From NCBI GenBank assembly GCA_029783825.1, contig JAREIK010002658.1, forward strand, positions 37,576 through 101,575: a stretch of DNA of 64,000 nt, in the 5' to 3' direction. This document shows, piece after piece, positions 25,371 through 38,198 of this stretch. This stretch comes from Sapria himalayana. Lineage: Eukaryota; Streptophyta; Magnoliopsida; Malpighiales; Rafflesiaceae. Within the stretch, counting starts at the first letter, position 1, and each line of letters begins with the position of its first letter. Under the pieces are notes generated by a model that did no database searches, was not told the origin of the DNA, and worked only from the letters and a program-made list of their open reading frames with translations. The translations under genes were made by a program, and so were the position numbers.

Positions 25371-25730
25371 ATGTATATACTCAGTATATATGTATGTATA
25401 TACTACAGTATAAAAGTACATATATACCAAGTAAATATGAATGTATATAGTACAGTATAATGTATGTATATACTGAGTATATACATACGTATATACTATA
25501 GTATATATGTATGTATATACTAAGTATATACATAGAAATATACTCAGTATATACGAAAATATATACTGAATATATATGTACAAATATACTCAGTATATAC
25601 GAACATATATACTTGGTATATATGTACTTATATATTCCGTATATACGTAAGATATATAATTAGTATTTACATACATTTATACCAAGTATATATGTACGTA
25701 CATATTGTAGTATTATACATACGTATATAT
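25371..25730. repeat. Palindromic 23-24-bp satellite
   Basis: About 15 diverged copies of a unit close to GTATATACTGAGTATATAC plus a short TACGTA/CATAC spacer. The core GTATATACTnAGTATATAC is itself palindromic, so each unit can fold. Scattered copies also occur at about 24590-24770 and at the end of the fragment at 62395-62520. Confidence 0.85.
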
Positions 25731-26589
25731 AATCACATAGCCTTAGTTGACACACACACTTGGTACTTCATGCAAATACACATACCATCAAAGACAATAG
25801 TAGAATATAATATAGGACTTAAAAAACACGCATATATGTCTCTTAGGCATGGTCAGCATTTCTAGTTCTTTTTTCTCTAGTACTCCACTTAGATAGAGAA
25901 CATTGTTACACCTAAAAATTGAGCATAACATAATATATTTACAAACCAATAACTGATAACAAGTAGTCACATATCTGAATTGCGATGATGTATATCTGCA
26001 CAAAATATGTGTATCAAGAACAAACCTGCATTTGCGTGGAATTAATTTTTTTGGTTTATCTCATAGCTTCAGAAGCTAAGGTGTTGTTCCCAGTACCATG
26101 GAGGACCAGCCAAGGCTTTTACATACTTATAATAGGCTAAAATTCTACCCAAAAATTCAGGGACACACCAACATATTCACAGATATATAAAAATATTTAT
26201 TATAGACACGAACAAACACAAATTAAAGTTTATAGGCATACAACTTCAACAAAAATATAAATGATGTCCAACAATGATGTTTAGAGAGAAAGAGAGTGCA
26301 AAAATAAAATGTTGTAGGAATAATAAAGATAATAGGAGCTAGGCTTCCTTTTGATCAAGCTGAAATTGGTATATATGGGACCCATGCATTGGAAGGACCG
26401 GGGCAATTCTAGATGCTTTAAATCAGAATTTTTTCATTTGTCTCACATAATGTGTCCTACGAACATTCATTATTAGATTAATTGGCAAAGCAAAAAACAA
26501 AACCAGAATAAAAAAAATTGAAACCTATAAAAAAATCTTATCATGTTTTGCTACATAGACAAAAATCAATAACAGTTCAGAAATAATTT
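25731..26589. other. Non-coding CACTA interior, nothing recognised
   Basis: About 860 bp between the palindromic satellite and the end of the TNPA-like frame. No family match was seen in any frame. It probably includes 3' untranslated and inserted DNA, because the relic at 21239-21880 lacks this region. Confidence 0.4.
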
Positions 26590-28598
26590 TCATACGAAAT
26601 CATCCTCATTATTAGTAGCAAATTTTGTGCTAGCCTCTCCTACAAGGTATCACAGCTGGATCTCAAAATGCTATCTATTGCATCAATTTTGCTAACTGTG
26701 ACTCTATATAGGACATTTGTTGCTCCATTACATTCTTAATTTTTTTCATCTCATCATTCATTTCTTTGATTTCTTGCATTTCTTCAATCGAATAAGTAAT
26801 CTACTCCTTCTTCTCTTCTTTCATTTCCTTCATTTCTTCCTTCAAATTAATATACTGCTCATTCTTCTGTTCTTTAATTTCATATATTTTTTCTTTCAAA
26901 TGAGATATCTGCTCATCCTTCTTTTTCATTTCAGTCTCCATAACTACAATACATTGATTTGTTTCCATTGCTTGTTGTTCGACCGCCTCATCCACCATTG
27001 CTGAGATAGATGAATTAGAAGCATTACTGCTACAACAAAATGACACTCCATTCGAGCTAATGCCATACACTCACTACTTCTTATGACCTCCTTTGGTCTC
27101 CAAATAAATAGGATCATAGTCAATTGGTTGAAGATCCATGTAACCCTCAACTTGTTAATGAGCAGTTGTCACATGTTCTTCTATTAGTTCGTGAGATAAA
27201 ATAAAGAAAAATAATATTCTCGATATACATAAAATAAAATAAATATTTTGCATTCCAAACAATTTTAAAAAATGTATTTAGTATTATAAAATTTTATTAA
27301 TATAACAAATTCTTACAGTAATCATCTGAGACTTATTGTCAACAAACTAATCATCCACTTTTTTCACATGTATCTTCCTAAAAATTTCATAAAAATTGGG
27401 ATCTCGACCCAATTTTATAGCCTAGAATATGGTTTTATTAAGTCATAAAAAATCAAATGATCATAAAAATTAACAAAATTAATAAAACCATGCAGAGATT
27501 TGATTTATTAGACTATTAGGACAACCACAAGATATATAAATGTTTAAAATTTTAAAATTGTACTAAATCTCAAGCATGCTCAATGCTCAACTTTGACCCT
27601 CCTTTATGTCGACGGATTATTGAACTTAGTCCAACTACCTCACTTCATCTATGTTTTGCTGGCAATATCTAATTTTTTCTTCACATATGGCTCCTCCCAA
27701 TACTTAAGCTACTTTGGTCAGTCATCCTCGGATATAAAAATAGGCCTTTATTTCATATTCTACAATTTATGGACAAAATCTTAATACTGTTGAGTAGCTT
27801 TGATCTCTCATAATGACTTTATCTTTCCATCAAATTTGGGCGCCCATGTACAATGATTCTATATATAGAAAAATCACAAAAAATTTATATTAACAACAAG
27901 AACATAATTATTTACTACTTGAATAATAACCAACATAATAGTTAAGTAATTAGATAATTATTTTTCAAAGCTTTTGTTTTGTTATTTTTACCTAAACGTC
28001 ATTAAAATAAGGCTCTTTTGTCGATTCAAAAACTTTCTTCCAGGATAATGCTTTAGTATCAGCCTTTTTCTTGAAATATTTTGTAATTATAGTCAGACAC
28101 TTGTGAAATGGAATAAAACTGTACAAATAAATAAATAACATTGAAAAAAATCAAATCATCATAATATAAAAAAAACCACTGACAGCAACATCAAATTTTT
28201 TTTTTCAAGTCATATTTACATATTCTTTTACCTCCCATCTATAATCTCAATTACTAACTTTGCACTGATTGCAGAGGAACACACAACATTTAATGATGTC
28301 ATTTGTTTTGTAAATGGGAAACTATCGGCATGAAATATGGTGTAGAAGATAGAACTAGATCAAAAGTGTGTGAAGGAAGCATAATGGTTGGCGGACTTAT
28401 ATCTGATAAAGGTGATAGTAGAGGTCTCAATGATGGTATTGGTGATAGAAATGAAGATGGTGATTATGATGTTAAAGTTTGGATATGCTGGGTATGAGAT
28501 GGTACTGATTTTTCAACATGATGTAACATAATAGATGAATTTAGTTCATTTCTCTGTCCACATCCACCTCCACCATGGTCACATCCTTTGGGCGTCAT
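26590..28598 (-). pseudogene. TNPA-like CACTA protein pseudogene (Transposase_24-type)
   Basis: The second CACTA gene; TNPA-type proteins bind the subterminal repeats and assist transposition. On the minus strand a start at 28598 gives MTPKGCDHGGGGCGQRNELN, then a Ser/Pro-rich region. Exon-like pieces follow, separated by AT-rich introns: IPFHKCLTIITKYFKKKADT (about 28110), then the Transposase_24-like core near 27600-27850 (LKYWEEPYVKKKLDIASKT, SWTKFNNPST). A long charged coiled coil covers 26700-27000 (KKKDEQISHLKEKIYEIKEQ), and the tail ends NNEDDFV with a stop at 26590. Many in-frame TAG/TAA/TGA codons and frame changes break it. Exon borders are not fixed. The gene lies about 150 bp downstream of the TNP2-like gene on the same strand. 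Confidence 0.75.
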
Positions 28599-28745
28599 CT
28601 ACTATACAAAATAAAACATAGAAAAAATAATAAAGATAAGATGAACAAGCATGTATTTTAGAATAAAACACACTGATAGATTTCAACAAAATATAAAAAT
28701 TCTTTCATAGTTTAATATTATAATAAAATTATAACAGTTTAATAA

Positions 28746-31700
28746 TTAGCATCAATATCATCCTTCAATGAATTTTCTCATATTTCATCTGATTTTGATA
28801 GAAGTTCGAACTCATCTTCAGATAGGAATTGATAATCTTCAATTTCTATTAGGTCACCAATTGAGTCACATAAATTTTCTATATATTCATCTACATGCAT
28901 AGGCTCAATATTTTTTATGTCATCTTCCTAGAATGTTAGTGCAATATTTAAGTCTGCACTTCTTTGTTAAGATGTTGGTACTTCAAAATTTGATCGAGCT
29001 TTGATTTTTCAAATTGACCATCAATCACTATTATCACGAGATAAACTTGGATATGTATAATAATATACTTGAGCAGCTTGAACTTTCATAATAAATGGCT
29101 CATATCGATTATATATAAGTTTATGCTTAACATCCACTAGCTTATAATCTGAATGAATCTTTGTGCCCATATTTCATGTAGAATCAAACCATATGCACTT
29201 TAATAATACAATCTTGTTATTTTCGAATCTAGGATACTCCAACACAATAACTTCTTTGAGTTGACCATAATAATCAATCTCATCTGCACTATAACCTGAG
29301 CCTTTAATGCATACACCACTATTCATTGTTGTTTTAGATGAATCATGCCCAATTGCATGAAATTTATATCCATTAACAAAATAACCAGGATAGGTTGTCA
29401 CATATCTAAACGGGCCTTTACTTAGATTCTAAATGAAAATATTTGAATCTCCATTTGAAGGATCAATTGCGTGCGACATAAATTAAAAAAAATGATATTA
29501 ACAAATAAAAGATACTAATAAATTAAATAATTCAAAAATTTAAAACTTATTAATTCTCACATAATTTTTGAACCAATTCGCAAATTCAGTTTCTAGAATA
29601 TAATCGACATCATTACTAGAAATTACTGATTGCCTATATTTTAATTACTCAACATAAATACTGCACAAATATAAAAAGAGAGAGAAAATTATATATCAAT
29701 TTTTAATAATTCGTATTAAAGATAAAATTAAATTATGATTAAACCTACAACCATTTTAGGTATACATACTCAATATATGGTGCAGCCTCCTCATAATAAA
29801 GTAAAACGTAGCTCTGGGTTGATTTGTACTTTTCATCTATCATACATTTTTTCATTGCTCTTCCAAATACTCTTCGAGGGTGCTTGAAGATAGATAGTTT
29901 GTCCACAGAATCATCTTTTACCATTACATGACCTTTATCATTCCGAGACACATTTCTATTTTTTGTATTGACATGATACTCAAAATAATAAGAACAAAAT
30001 GATGATGCTTCTTCTACTAAATAAGCATTGCAAATTGAACCTTCAACTTTTGCATCGTTTCTAACATTCAATTTTAACTTACGAAGATAACTACAACCAC
30101 AATGTTAAAGTTCAATAATATTAATTTACAATATTACTTTATGTATGAAATAATAAAACATAGCAAATTATATGTATTTACCTTTAAAAATAATACATCC
30201 ACCTGTATTGCAATGGCCTTGCTATCCTTGCTTCATATGCCTAATGGACTAGCAAATGCTTCATCGAGTCAAAAATCTCAATGAGTATATTCATTCAAAC
30301 TTACAAATAATAAGTGGAATGTCATTCTCCAGCCTCACCATGTCATCTATTTAGATTGTAGTTGTAGTTAGCTCTTTGAAAAACAAAGTTCTGTAAGGAC
30401 TTTCCAAACACTTTGGGGAAGTAATTCATAGAATGCAATTGGTATTAATCTCTGCATAAATACATGACAGTCATGACTTTTTATTCCAAATATATTAAGA
30501 TTCTTCATATCAACGCATTCATATTTGACACATATCCATCAATAAATTTCAAAATTTCAACCCATTCACACAATATATGTATTGCCTTCTTATCAAGTGT
30601 ATAGCAAGTTTTAGCAAATTTTTCTGTTGCCTCATTTAGTTTCAATTAAGGATGCCAACAGTAATCATTCAGCTCTTGTCTTGATTTTAAAGTGTCTTTT
30701 GTTTTTTCGTCTATATTAAGGACAACGTTGAAAATATTATCAAACATATTTTTTTCAATATGCATTACATCTAAGTTATAATGAATAAAATTGGATTTCC
30801 AATAGGACAAGTCCCAAAATAAACTAAGTTTCCTCTAGCTAAATATTTTTCCTATTGGTCCATTACTTCCAGTAGCACCCTTTTTAGTTACCTTCTTCAA
30901 ACCCAAACTTTGAATCTCTGTCATAATATCATCTCCTGAATGAACTACTAGTGCAACGGTAATCACAATTTTATTTTTTTAGAATGCAGTTATATTTCTT
31001 CGAAATGGATGATTCGTAGGTAGAAACTTATGATGGTTATCAAACCATGATTGTTTACCACTAAATTTGAGGGTAAATGCATTGGAATTTGTCATGCAAT
31101 ATTGGCATGCAAATCATTTTGTAGTACTCCAACCAAACAACATTGAATATGTAGAAAGTCACTTACCGTCCACATAAGGGCTGCCCACATAATGAAATTT
31201 GCTTCTTTGAGATAGGATATGTATTCACGCCAACATTACACAAATGATTTAAATCTACAATAAGAGACAATAAAAAAATATTCAGCATGTCTTTTGGATT
31301 TTTTGGCCCTAGAACCAATTTTGACAAAAACATATATTTCTTCTTCATACACAACCATGGAGGCAAGTCATAAGGCATCACTATCACTGGCCATGTTGAA
31401 TAATATTGTCTAGATTGCACAAATGGTAGAAATCCATCAGTATAAAGTCCTAATCTCACATTTCAACTTTCACCTGCAAAATCTTGATGTTTATGATTTA
31501 AATGCTTCCAAGCAAATGAATCTGATGGATGACTTATTACCTCTTCTTAAACCTCATGCTCAGAATGTCACCTCATATCATTTGCTATAGCATTTGATGC
31601 ATATAGTCTCTGTAATCGAATAATTAATAGAAAACAATACATCTTCTTAAATACAACTTTTAATTTTTGTGACGTATCTACAACACGAGATGCCTTCTTA

Positions 31701-32436
31701 AATCGAGGATGATCAACAAACTTACATTTAATTAAATCACTATCACCACCCCAATATAACGTACATCCATTGAAACAATAATGAATTTTTTTCCATTGGT
31801 AGAATCATTCCTCGTAGTAACTACTCAGTGTTGTAAAAGTTGTTTGTGATCAAATTATTATTCGAAACAATCTCCTTCATCAGTTATGTCACCTGATCAA
31901 ATAATTTCTCAGACATATGCTTTTTTGACTTAATGCTCATAAGTCGAGCCACAAGTGACAATTACGAATGTATTTTATAACCAAGCAACAACTCTTTATC
32001 TACAGCTTTAAGAATTTCATAAAATTGTTGAGCTTTAGGATTAGGTGGTTCATCCATATAATCCATATTGAAGTCAGCACCAGTAGCTTCCGTTATCATT
32101 CTATGGTATGTGTTTGATGATTCTTCACCACAAGCAAACGTTCAGTACTCTCATTTTGGTCAATGTTCAGAGCCATTTTACTTTACCCATGATAAATCCA
32201 GACAAAATAAATTGGTATAAAGCCATATTTAGCCAAATAGTATCTTATAGTGTGTACAACATGAAAAGGGATATTCTGACACTTGTGATGATTACATGGA
32301 CACTTAATTTGTTCTTCATCCATCCATCTTGATTGACTAGATGCAAATTGATGAAAGTTTCAAGCCCACTCAAAAAATATTTATTCAAAATTCCATTCAT
32401 AAACTTTCGATACATTCACTAACGATTTGAACTCAT
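28746..32436 (-). pseudogene. TNP2-like CACTA transposase pseudogene
   Basis: The catalytic transposase gene of the element. From an ATG at 32436 (MSSNR, two stops, MYRKF) the Transposase-associated domain follows with IKCPCNHHKC and YGFIPIYFVW (32220-32310). Next is LSLVARLMSIKSK (about 31930), GCTLYW (about 31760) and the Transposase_21 core at 31163-31459 (RLGLYTDGFLPF, WPVIVMPYDLPPWLCMKK, GPKNPKD). A DUF4218-like part lies at 29745-30071 (EGSICNAYLVEEASSFCSYYF, HPRRVFG, YVLLYYEEAAPYIE). A DUF4216-like part is at 29174-29401 (YFVNGYKFH, GVCIKG, YYGQLKEVIVLEYP, WFDST). It ends in an acidic tail DLIEIEDYQFLSEDEFELL and a stop at 28746. Multiple stops and frameshifts inactivate it; several fit CAA/CAG to TAA/TAG or TGG to TGA changes. 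Confidence 0.9.
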
Positions 32437-32718
32437 TTTCCCCTGTTTTATTCACAAAATATAATGCTTAATCATTAATTTAGAATTAAACATTCTATTA
32501 CTTCGAAATATACTAATAATTAAATAAAATTACTTACAGATGAATATTTAAAAATTAAATATCGTGAATTTCGAGGCAATGTGTTTGCAGAATCTACATG
32601 AATAGATAAAGTGATTTTTTGCATGATAAAGATTAATAGATATCACGAAAATACTAGATAAAGGGAGAAAAATAAGATAATGCACAAGAAATGAGAGCAA
32701 ACAAGAATGACATTTAAT
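32437..32718. other. Upstream region of the TNP2-like pseudogene
   Basis: AT-rich DNA without a recognised gene. It may hold the 5' untranslated part of the TNP2-like transcript. No promoter element could be assigned with confidence. Confidence 0.4.
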
Positions 32719-32737
32719 GTTTGGAGGGGGAAAGGGG

Positions 32738-32769
<32 letters not shown>

Positions 32770-33060
32770 GGGGAAGAGAGAGGGGCAGAGAAATGGAGAG
32801 ATGGGGGGGAGAGAGATAGAGATAGAGAAAGAGATGGATAGATAGATTGAGAGATAGAGAAATAGAGAGAGAGGGGAGAGGAAGAGGGAGAGAGAGAAAG
32901 GGGAGAGAGGGGGAGATAGGGAGAGAAAGAGAGAACAAGCAAGAAAGGATAGCGAGAAATAAAATAACAAGAGAGAGAGTGTGAGTGAGTGACACAGAAA
33001 GAAAAAAGAGGAAGAGAGTGACATAGAAAGAATTAGAGGGAGAAAGAGACACACAAAGAA
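32719..33060. repeat. Purine-rich (GA)n tract
   Basis: About 340 bp of nearly pure purine on the + strand, with GAGAGA runs, GGGGG runs and a few pyrimidine interruptions. The Ser/Pro/Leu-rich frames on the complementary strand are composition artefacts. It lies about 280 bp upstream of the TNP2-like start. Confidence 0.9.
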
Positions 33061-33310
33061 TATACTATTAGAATGAGGAGTTATATAAAATAAAAAAAAA
33101 TTATTCAGTACAAACCTATCATATATTACATCTTTTATCATACATAAGTTCATATATGAGCCTGATGCCCAAGTGCTAGGAATAGGTAAGAGTATGATCC
33201 ATATTTGTATTATACCATATATGAGCCTAACCAACGAATACTCTCATGCTACGTGCTTACATACTATTGATATTATATCTTTTGTCATTTAATTTAAAGT
33301 TAGTGCAACA
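33061..33310. other. Unassigned DNA
   Basis: No gene seen. The imperfect words ACCATATATGAGCCTAACC and TCATATATGAGCCTGATGCC near 33150-33230 suggest a small local duplication. Confidence 0.4.
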
Positions 33311-34255
33311 AATTAGTATTATCCCATATATAATTTAATGTTAGTATACATATAGTAAATGTAGTTATAAATAGTTACATATAGTTATATATAGATATAT
33401 GCATACATGTAGTTATAATTAGATATACATAAATGTATAAAAAGTTATAAACAATTATATAGATCTACATATATGTATACATATATGTATACATATATGT
33501 ATACATATATGTATACATAATTAAACATAAAGTTATATTTATTTATATAGATTTTTTTATTGTTGTACAAATATTTAAATATAGATATACACATATAGTT
33601 AAATATTATGATGTATGTTTTTATACATATAAATATAAATATAGTTATATGTGATTATACATATAGTTAAACTTATATTTATACATGTATGAATATTTAT
33701 TTTTTCATATAATTTTATATATTTATACATATAGTTATGTATAGGTATGGATATACTAAAATACATTTATATTTTATTATACTAATATATAAAAATGTAT
33801 ATTAAATATATGTTGTTAATTAATATTAAAATATAGTTATGTATAAAGTTTTTATAATTATACATATAGTAAGATATAATTATTTATAGTTATATGTTAT
33901 TATACATATAATATATATAGTTATAAAATATTATATTTCGTTAAACATTTAGTTATATATATATATATATATTCATACGAGTAGTTATAATTAGTTATAC
34001 ATAAAGATATACAAAGTTATAAACAAATATATAGATTTACATATATGTATGCATATATGTATAAATAGTTAAAAATATAGGTATATTTAATTATATAAAG
34101 TTTTATTTAGTTTTACAAATATTTATTTATAGTTAAACACATATAATTGAACATAATGTTGTATGTTATTATACATGTAATTATAAATATAGTTACTTGT
34201 GGTTATAAATATAGTTACATGTTGTTATAAATATAGTTACACATATAGTTATAAA
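33311..34255. repeat. AT-rich satellite with TATAGTTATA-type units, left part
   Basis: Diverged short units of the kind ATATAGTTATACATATAG, including a run of four TATGTATACA repeats at about 33476-33518. The same repeat resumes at 35030-35560. The ARF retropseudogene lies between the two parts, so it probably inserted into a continuous satellite. Confidence 0.8.
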
Positions 34256-34361
34256 CAGATGATGACATCCACATAACAGACCAAAACTTAAGCAAAAGAG
34301 GCAAAGATTAGATCCACATCCATATTTGTCAATAAAGTTTTTCTCATCCTGCTAAAATTGT
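34256..34361 (-). other. Probable 3' untranslated part of the ARF retrocopy
   Basis: Mixed-composition sequence following the ARF stop, unlike the satellite that starts at about 34255. No poly(A) tail remains visible. A comparable non-satellite stretch at 34905-35030 on the other side may be the 5' untranslated part. Confidence 0.5.
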
Positions 34362-34904
34362 TTATGACTTCCTGGCAATGTAATTGGAAAGATAATCAAG
34401 ACCCTCGTAGAGGCCCACGCCAGAGTTAGCACAAATGCTCTGAATATGCCAATGGTGTTGGCGAAGAGAGTGAAGTCCTTGCTTTTAGTAATTTCAGTTG
34501 CATTCATCGCATTGGTAAGATCTTGTTTATTGGCAATCACCAGCAAAACTATATCTCGATGCTTTTCCTTGTTTAGCATCCAATGCAACTCATCACTTGC
34601 TTCAACAATTCGATCTCTGTCATTGTTGTCCACCACATATATGAGACCCTAGGTATTTTGGAAGTAATCCCTCTAGAAAGGGTGAATCTTGTCTTGACCC
34701 CAACATTCCACACAGTGAAATTGATGTTTTTATTTTCAATAGTCTCTACATTGAAGACAATAATAGGAATTATGGTGACAATTTGACCAAGCTTCAATTT
34801 ATACAGATGGTTATCTTACCGCCAACATCAAGACCTAGCATCAAAATCTTCATCTCCTTGTTGGCAAACAGCTTGCTAAATAGCATTGTGAACGTAAACC
34901 CCAT
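34362..34904 (-). pseudogene. Intronless ARF-GTPase retropseudogene
   Basis: A near full-length copy of a plant ADP-ribosylation factor, the small GTPase of vesicle-coat recruitment. It spans 543 bp from ATG (34904) to TAA (34362), against 546 bp for a 181-residue ARF, matching three visible 1-bp deletions. Segments in order: [28 protein letters not shown] (P-loop, with the following Thr changed to Ile), [27 protein letters not shown] (switch II Asp to Asn), [20 protein letters not shown] (NKxD guanine motif), [31 protein letters not shown]. Plant ARF genes have several introns and none is present, so it is a processed copy. Frameshifts lie near the P-loop, after switch II and after AEIT; TAG stops replace Trp and Gln codons in the middle. 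Confidence 0.92.
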
Positions 34905-35029
34905 TTATTCCACTAAATCTGAATCCATTTGTCACATGGCAGTAAAGAGATCTAATGAGAGAAAGAAACAGAATCAATAGACCTCAAGAGAGGGTCACCA
35001 AGGAAGGCGGTCAAGCTCAATATGTTCTT

Positions 35030-35570
35030 ATACCTATAGTTTATATAATTAAATATAGATTTATATTAAACATATAATCATATATAGATATATTCATACA
35101 AGTAGTTATAAGTAGTTATATATAAATATATACAAAGTTATAAATAAATATATAGATTTAATTATATGAATAGATATATGTATACATAATTACAAATATA
35201 GGTATATTTAATTATATAAAGTATTACTTAGTTATACAAATATTTATATATAGTTATATACACATATAGTTATACATATGTATGTAGTTAAAGATATAGT
35301 TATATATAATATTTTTATAGTTTTACATTTAGTAAAATAAAATTATATATAGTTATATATTATTATACATATGATATATTTTGTTAAAAATATAGTTATA
35401 TAAAATTACTCATATAATTATAAAATATTATATAGTTAAAAAAATAGTTATATATAGTTATTAATATAGTTATAAAAAAGTTACCATAGTTACAAATATA
35501 GTTAAATATAAATTATGAAGAGTTTTATATAGTTATATAAATATTTATAAATAGTTAACATATAGTTTGA
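35030..35570. repeat. AT-rich satellite with TATAGTTATA-type units, right part
   Basis: Continuation of the repeat of 33311-34255 on the other side of the ARF retrocopy, with the same ATAGTTATATA words. No gene. Confidence 0.75.
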
Positions 35571-35576
35571 TAACAA

Positions 35577-36040
35577 CACACTCTCAAATGCCCTAATTGA
35601 ATTACACCACTATAGAGAAAGAACTTGTATCAACAATCTTTTCTTTTGGAAAATTAATATCATATTTATTGGGAACCAAAGTCATAGTATATACTAACTA
35701 TTCTATAATCAAATAGCTCATAAAAAAGATGTCAGGCCTAGATTGATTTGATGGATTTTACTATTAAAATAGTTTGAACTAGAGATATTAGATAAGAAAT
35801 GCACATATAATCAACATTGAAAATAGCTTATCAAGACAAGAAAAAGAAGATAGAAGAGTTGTTAAAGAAGATATTAGATAGATTTTTTTATTTGAACAAA
35901 TTATAATATTGAATTAAAATGTAACTCCATAGTATGTAGTATTGAATGAACCTTATCATTGCAAGTAGAACTCTGATCAAATTTTGAGACAAAGTGTTAT
36001 AGATAGAAGATTAGTAGTATCTTGCAATAAGGTCACTTTT
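35577..36040 (+). pseudogene. Ty3-gypsy (Athila/Tat-like) RNase H fragment
   Basis: The plus strand gives TLSNAL, then after a frameshift NYTTIEKELVSTIFSFGK and SYLLGTKVIVYTNYSIIK. A stop and another frameshift follow, then RPRLI, a stop, WILLLK, FELEILDKK, then SLSRQEKEDRRV. Plant Athila/Tat gypsy polyproteins carry NYTTTEKELLAVVFA, SYLLGTKVIVYTDHAALKYL, KPRLIRWILLLQEFDLEI and DHLSR in this order, spanning RNase H into the linker before integrase. The Asp of TDHAA is Asn here. Only about 150 codons remain, on the strand opposite to the CACTA genes, so it is a nested relic. No LTR was recognised. Confidence 0.8.
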
Positions 36041-36375
36041 TGCTCATGCTCTCCTGAATTTGTGGAACATATTAATAATTATGTGCTCAAGTATTTTTCT
36101 TCTCAAAATTAATGTTGATATTTACATATATATGCATAAATATATATGTGCATATACACTGCCCTACACACACACACATTTATACATCCATATACATTAC
36201 TATACACTATATATCAACATACACATTTTTGTACTTTTGTATATATTCACACATGTATCTACATTTTCAAAGTAGTGTGTATATATTTGTATGCATGCAT
36301 ATACTATTGTACACCCACACAAACATACACATATACCTATATAGGTAATGTATTTTTAAAGTTACACATGAATAT
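36041..36375. other. AT-rich spacer with CACA/CATA words
   Basis: Low-complexity mixture of ACACAC and ATACAT words. Overlapping open plus-strand frames rich in Ile, Tyr, Thr and His are repeat artefacts. Confidence 0.6.
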
Positions 36376-36439
<64 letters not shown>

Positions 36440-36582
36440 TATTTAAAATTTTTTGATTTTGAAAATTTAATTAAAATAAAATATTATATATTGTACATAA
36501 TTTATAAAATATTGAAAATTATTTATATTTATAAAAAATATTTGTGTGTGTGTGTGTGTGTGCATGTGTGTGTGTGTGTGTG
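36376..36582. repeat. (AT)n(GT)n and interrupted (GT)n microsatellites
   Basis: An AT run passes into a 45-bp GT run (36391-36435). A second GT run, interrupted by CA, occupies 36543-36582. Confidence 0.95.
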
Positions 36583-37663
36583 AAGCATATTAATGCATAA
36601 AATGAAATTATGAATTATATATATGAGCTTATATTTTATTCTTAGTTGTTTTTTTAATATTTATATTAAAATAACTATCATTATACTCATATAAATAAAT
36701 GAAGTTGGCATATTTGTAAATTATTTTGTTTTACATTTATGTTAAAAATGAAATGAAAATATTATTCATAAATAGATAATATTGTTTTTGTTTTTCTATA
36801 TAATTTTTTTATTAAAATATTAATGTCTATGATAAATTTCTACCTATTATTTATTGTTATTAATAAATTGTTAGAAACTTTAAAATTCAAACAAATATAA
36901 TGTAGTGCATATAAATACATGTCTTTAATGTTTTGTAACAAATTAATTATTTTTTTAATTATGTTCAAACAAAACAAATTACCATATAAATACATGAGTA
37001 AATTTTTCTACAAGTAATTATTTTTAATTTTTTTCAAAATATATAAATGACCATATCAATATATGAATTAGTTTTTTTTTCAATAATTATTTTTAAATTT
37101 TTTTTAAAATTTAATACATTACAATTTTTTTTTGTAATTAATAAATACATTTCTAAGATTGTTTATTTATAATAAATATAACATATTGCATATTATGAAG
37201 CAAAAATTTTATATGTAAATAAATTTTAATTTTAAAGTTTTATCTTTGTAAATTGAAACTACATCACATATATATTTTAAAAATTTTTTATAATATTTAT
37301 TACACAAACATATTGTTATTTATTTTGAAATTTACAACATGAATTTTAAACAAATGAACATTTTATTAGAAATCAATTTTAGTAAATGATATTATGGGAA
37401 ACAAAAATACAAAATCTAAACATATTAAATCATAATGATTATACAAACATATAAAAATATAATAAAAATACATTTATGGTTGAAAAAATTAAATTTAACT
37501 TCCTAAAATATATGGAAAAATGATAAAATTTTATACAATATCCAGTAAAAATATGTATGAATGAGATGAATAATATGAATGGATATTAAGTTTCTGAAGC
37601 ATGTAGTTATACATGTTGTAGATGTAGTTATATATTGTTTTTCATGTAATTATATATATGAAG
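36583..37663. other. AT-rich CACTA interior, nothing recognised
   Basis: About 1.1 kb of very AT-rich DNA without meaningful open frames, RNA genes or recognised repeats. Confidence 0.5.
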
Positions 37664-38126
37664 ACATATGGCTATGTATAGGTATTGATGTAGATAAATA
37701 CATTTATATATAGTAATATGTTGATATACATATTGTTAAATACATTTATATATGATTATATATATATATATATATATGTATATTAAATATATATTGTTAT
37801 ATTTATATATAGTTATGTTTATGTATACTATTTTTATAGTTATAGATATAGTAAAATACAATTATATAAGAAATTTGAATTATATCACACATGCATATTG
37901 ATGCATAGTTATGTTTAAATACACTTATATAAAATACACTTATGTTTATGTATGTTGTTTATGTATACTGTTTATATATAGTTATGTATATTGATGTAGA
38001 TATCAAGTCAGCATACCTAATACTGCCCATGTATACTCTTTATGGATACTGTTTATATATAGTTATGCATATTAATGTTGATAAATACATTTATATATAG
38101 TAATATGTTGATATACATATTGTTAA

Positions 38127-38198
<72 letters not shown>

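Noticed and set aside
26717..27004. 95-codon Phe/His/Leu-rich plus-strand frame
   Set aside because: It is the antisense shadow of the TNPA-like coiled coil.
32548..33234. 228-codon Ser/Leu/Pro-rich minus-strand frame
   Set aside because: It comes from the purine-rich GA tract, with low-complexity composition only.
34446..34980. Plus-strand frames over the ARF copy
   Set aside because: They are antisense shadows of the ARF retropseudogene.
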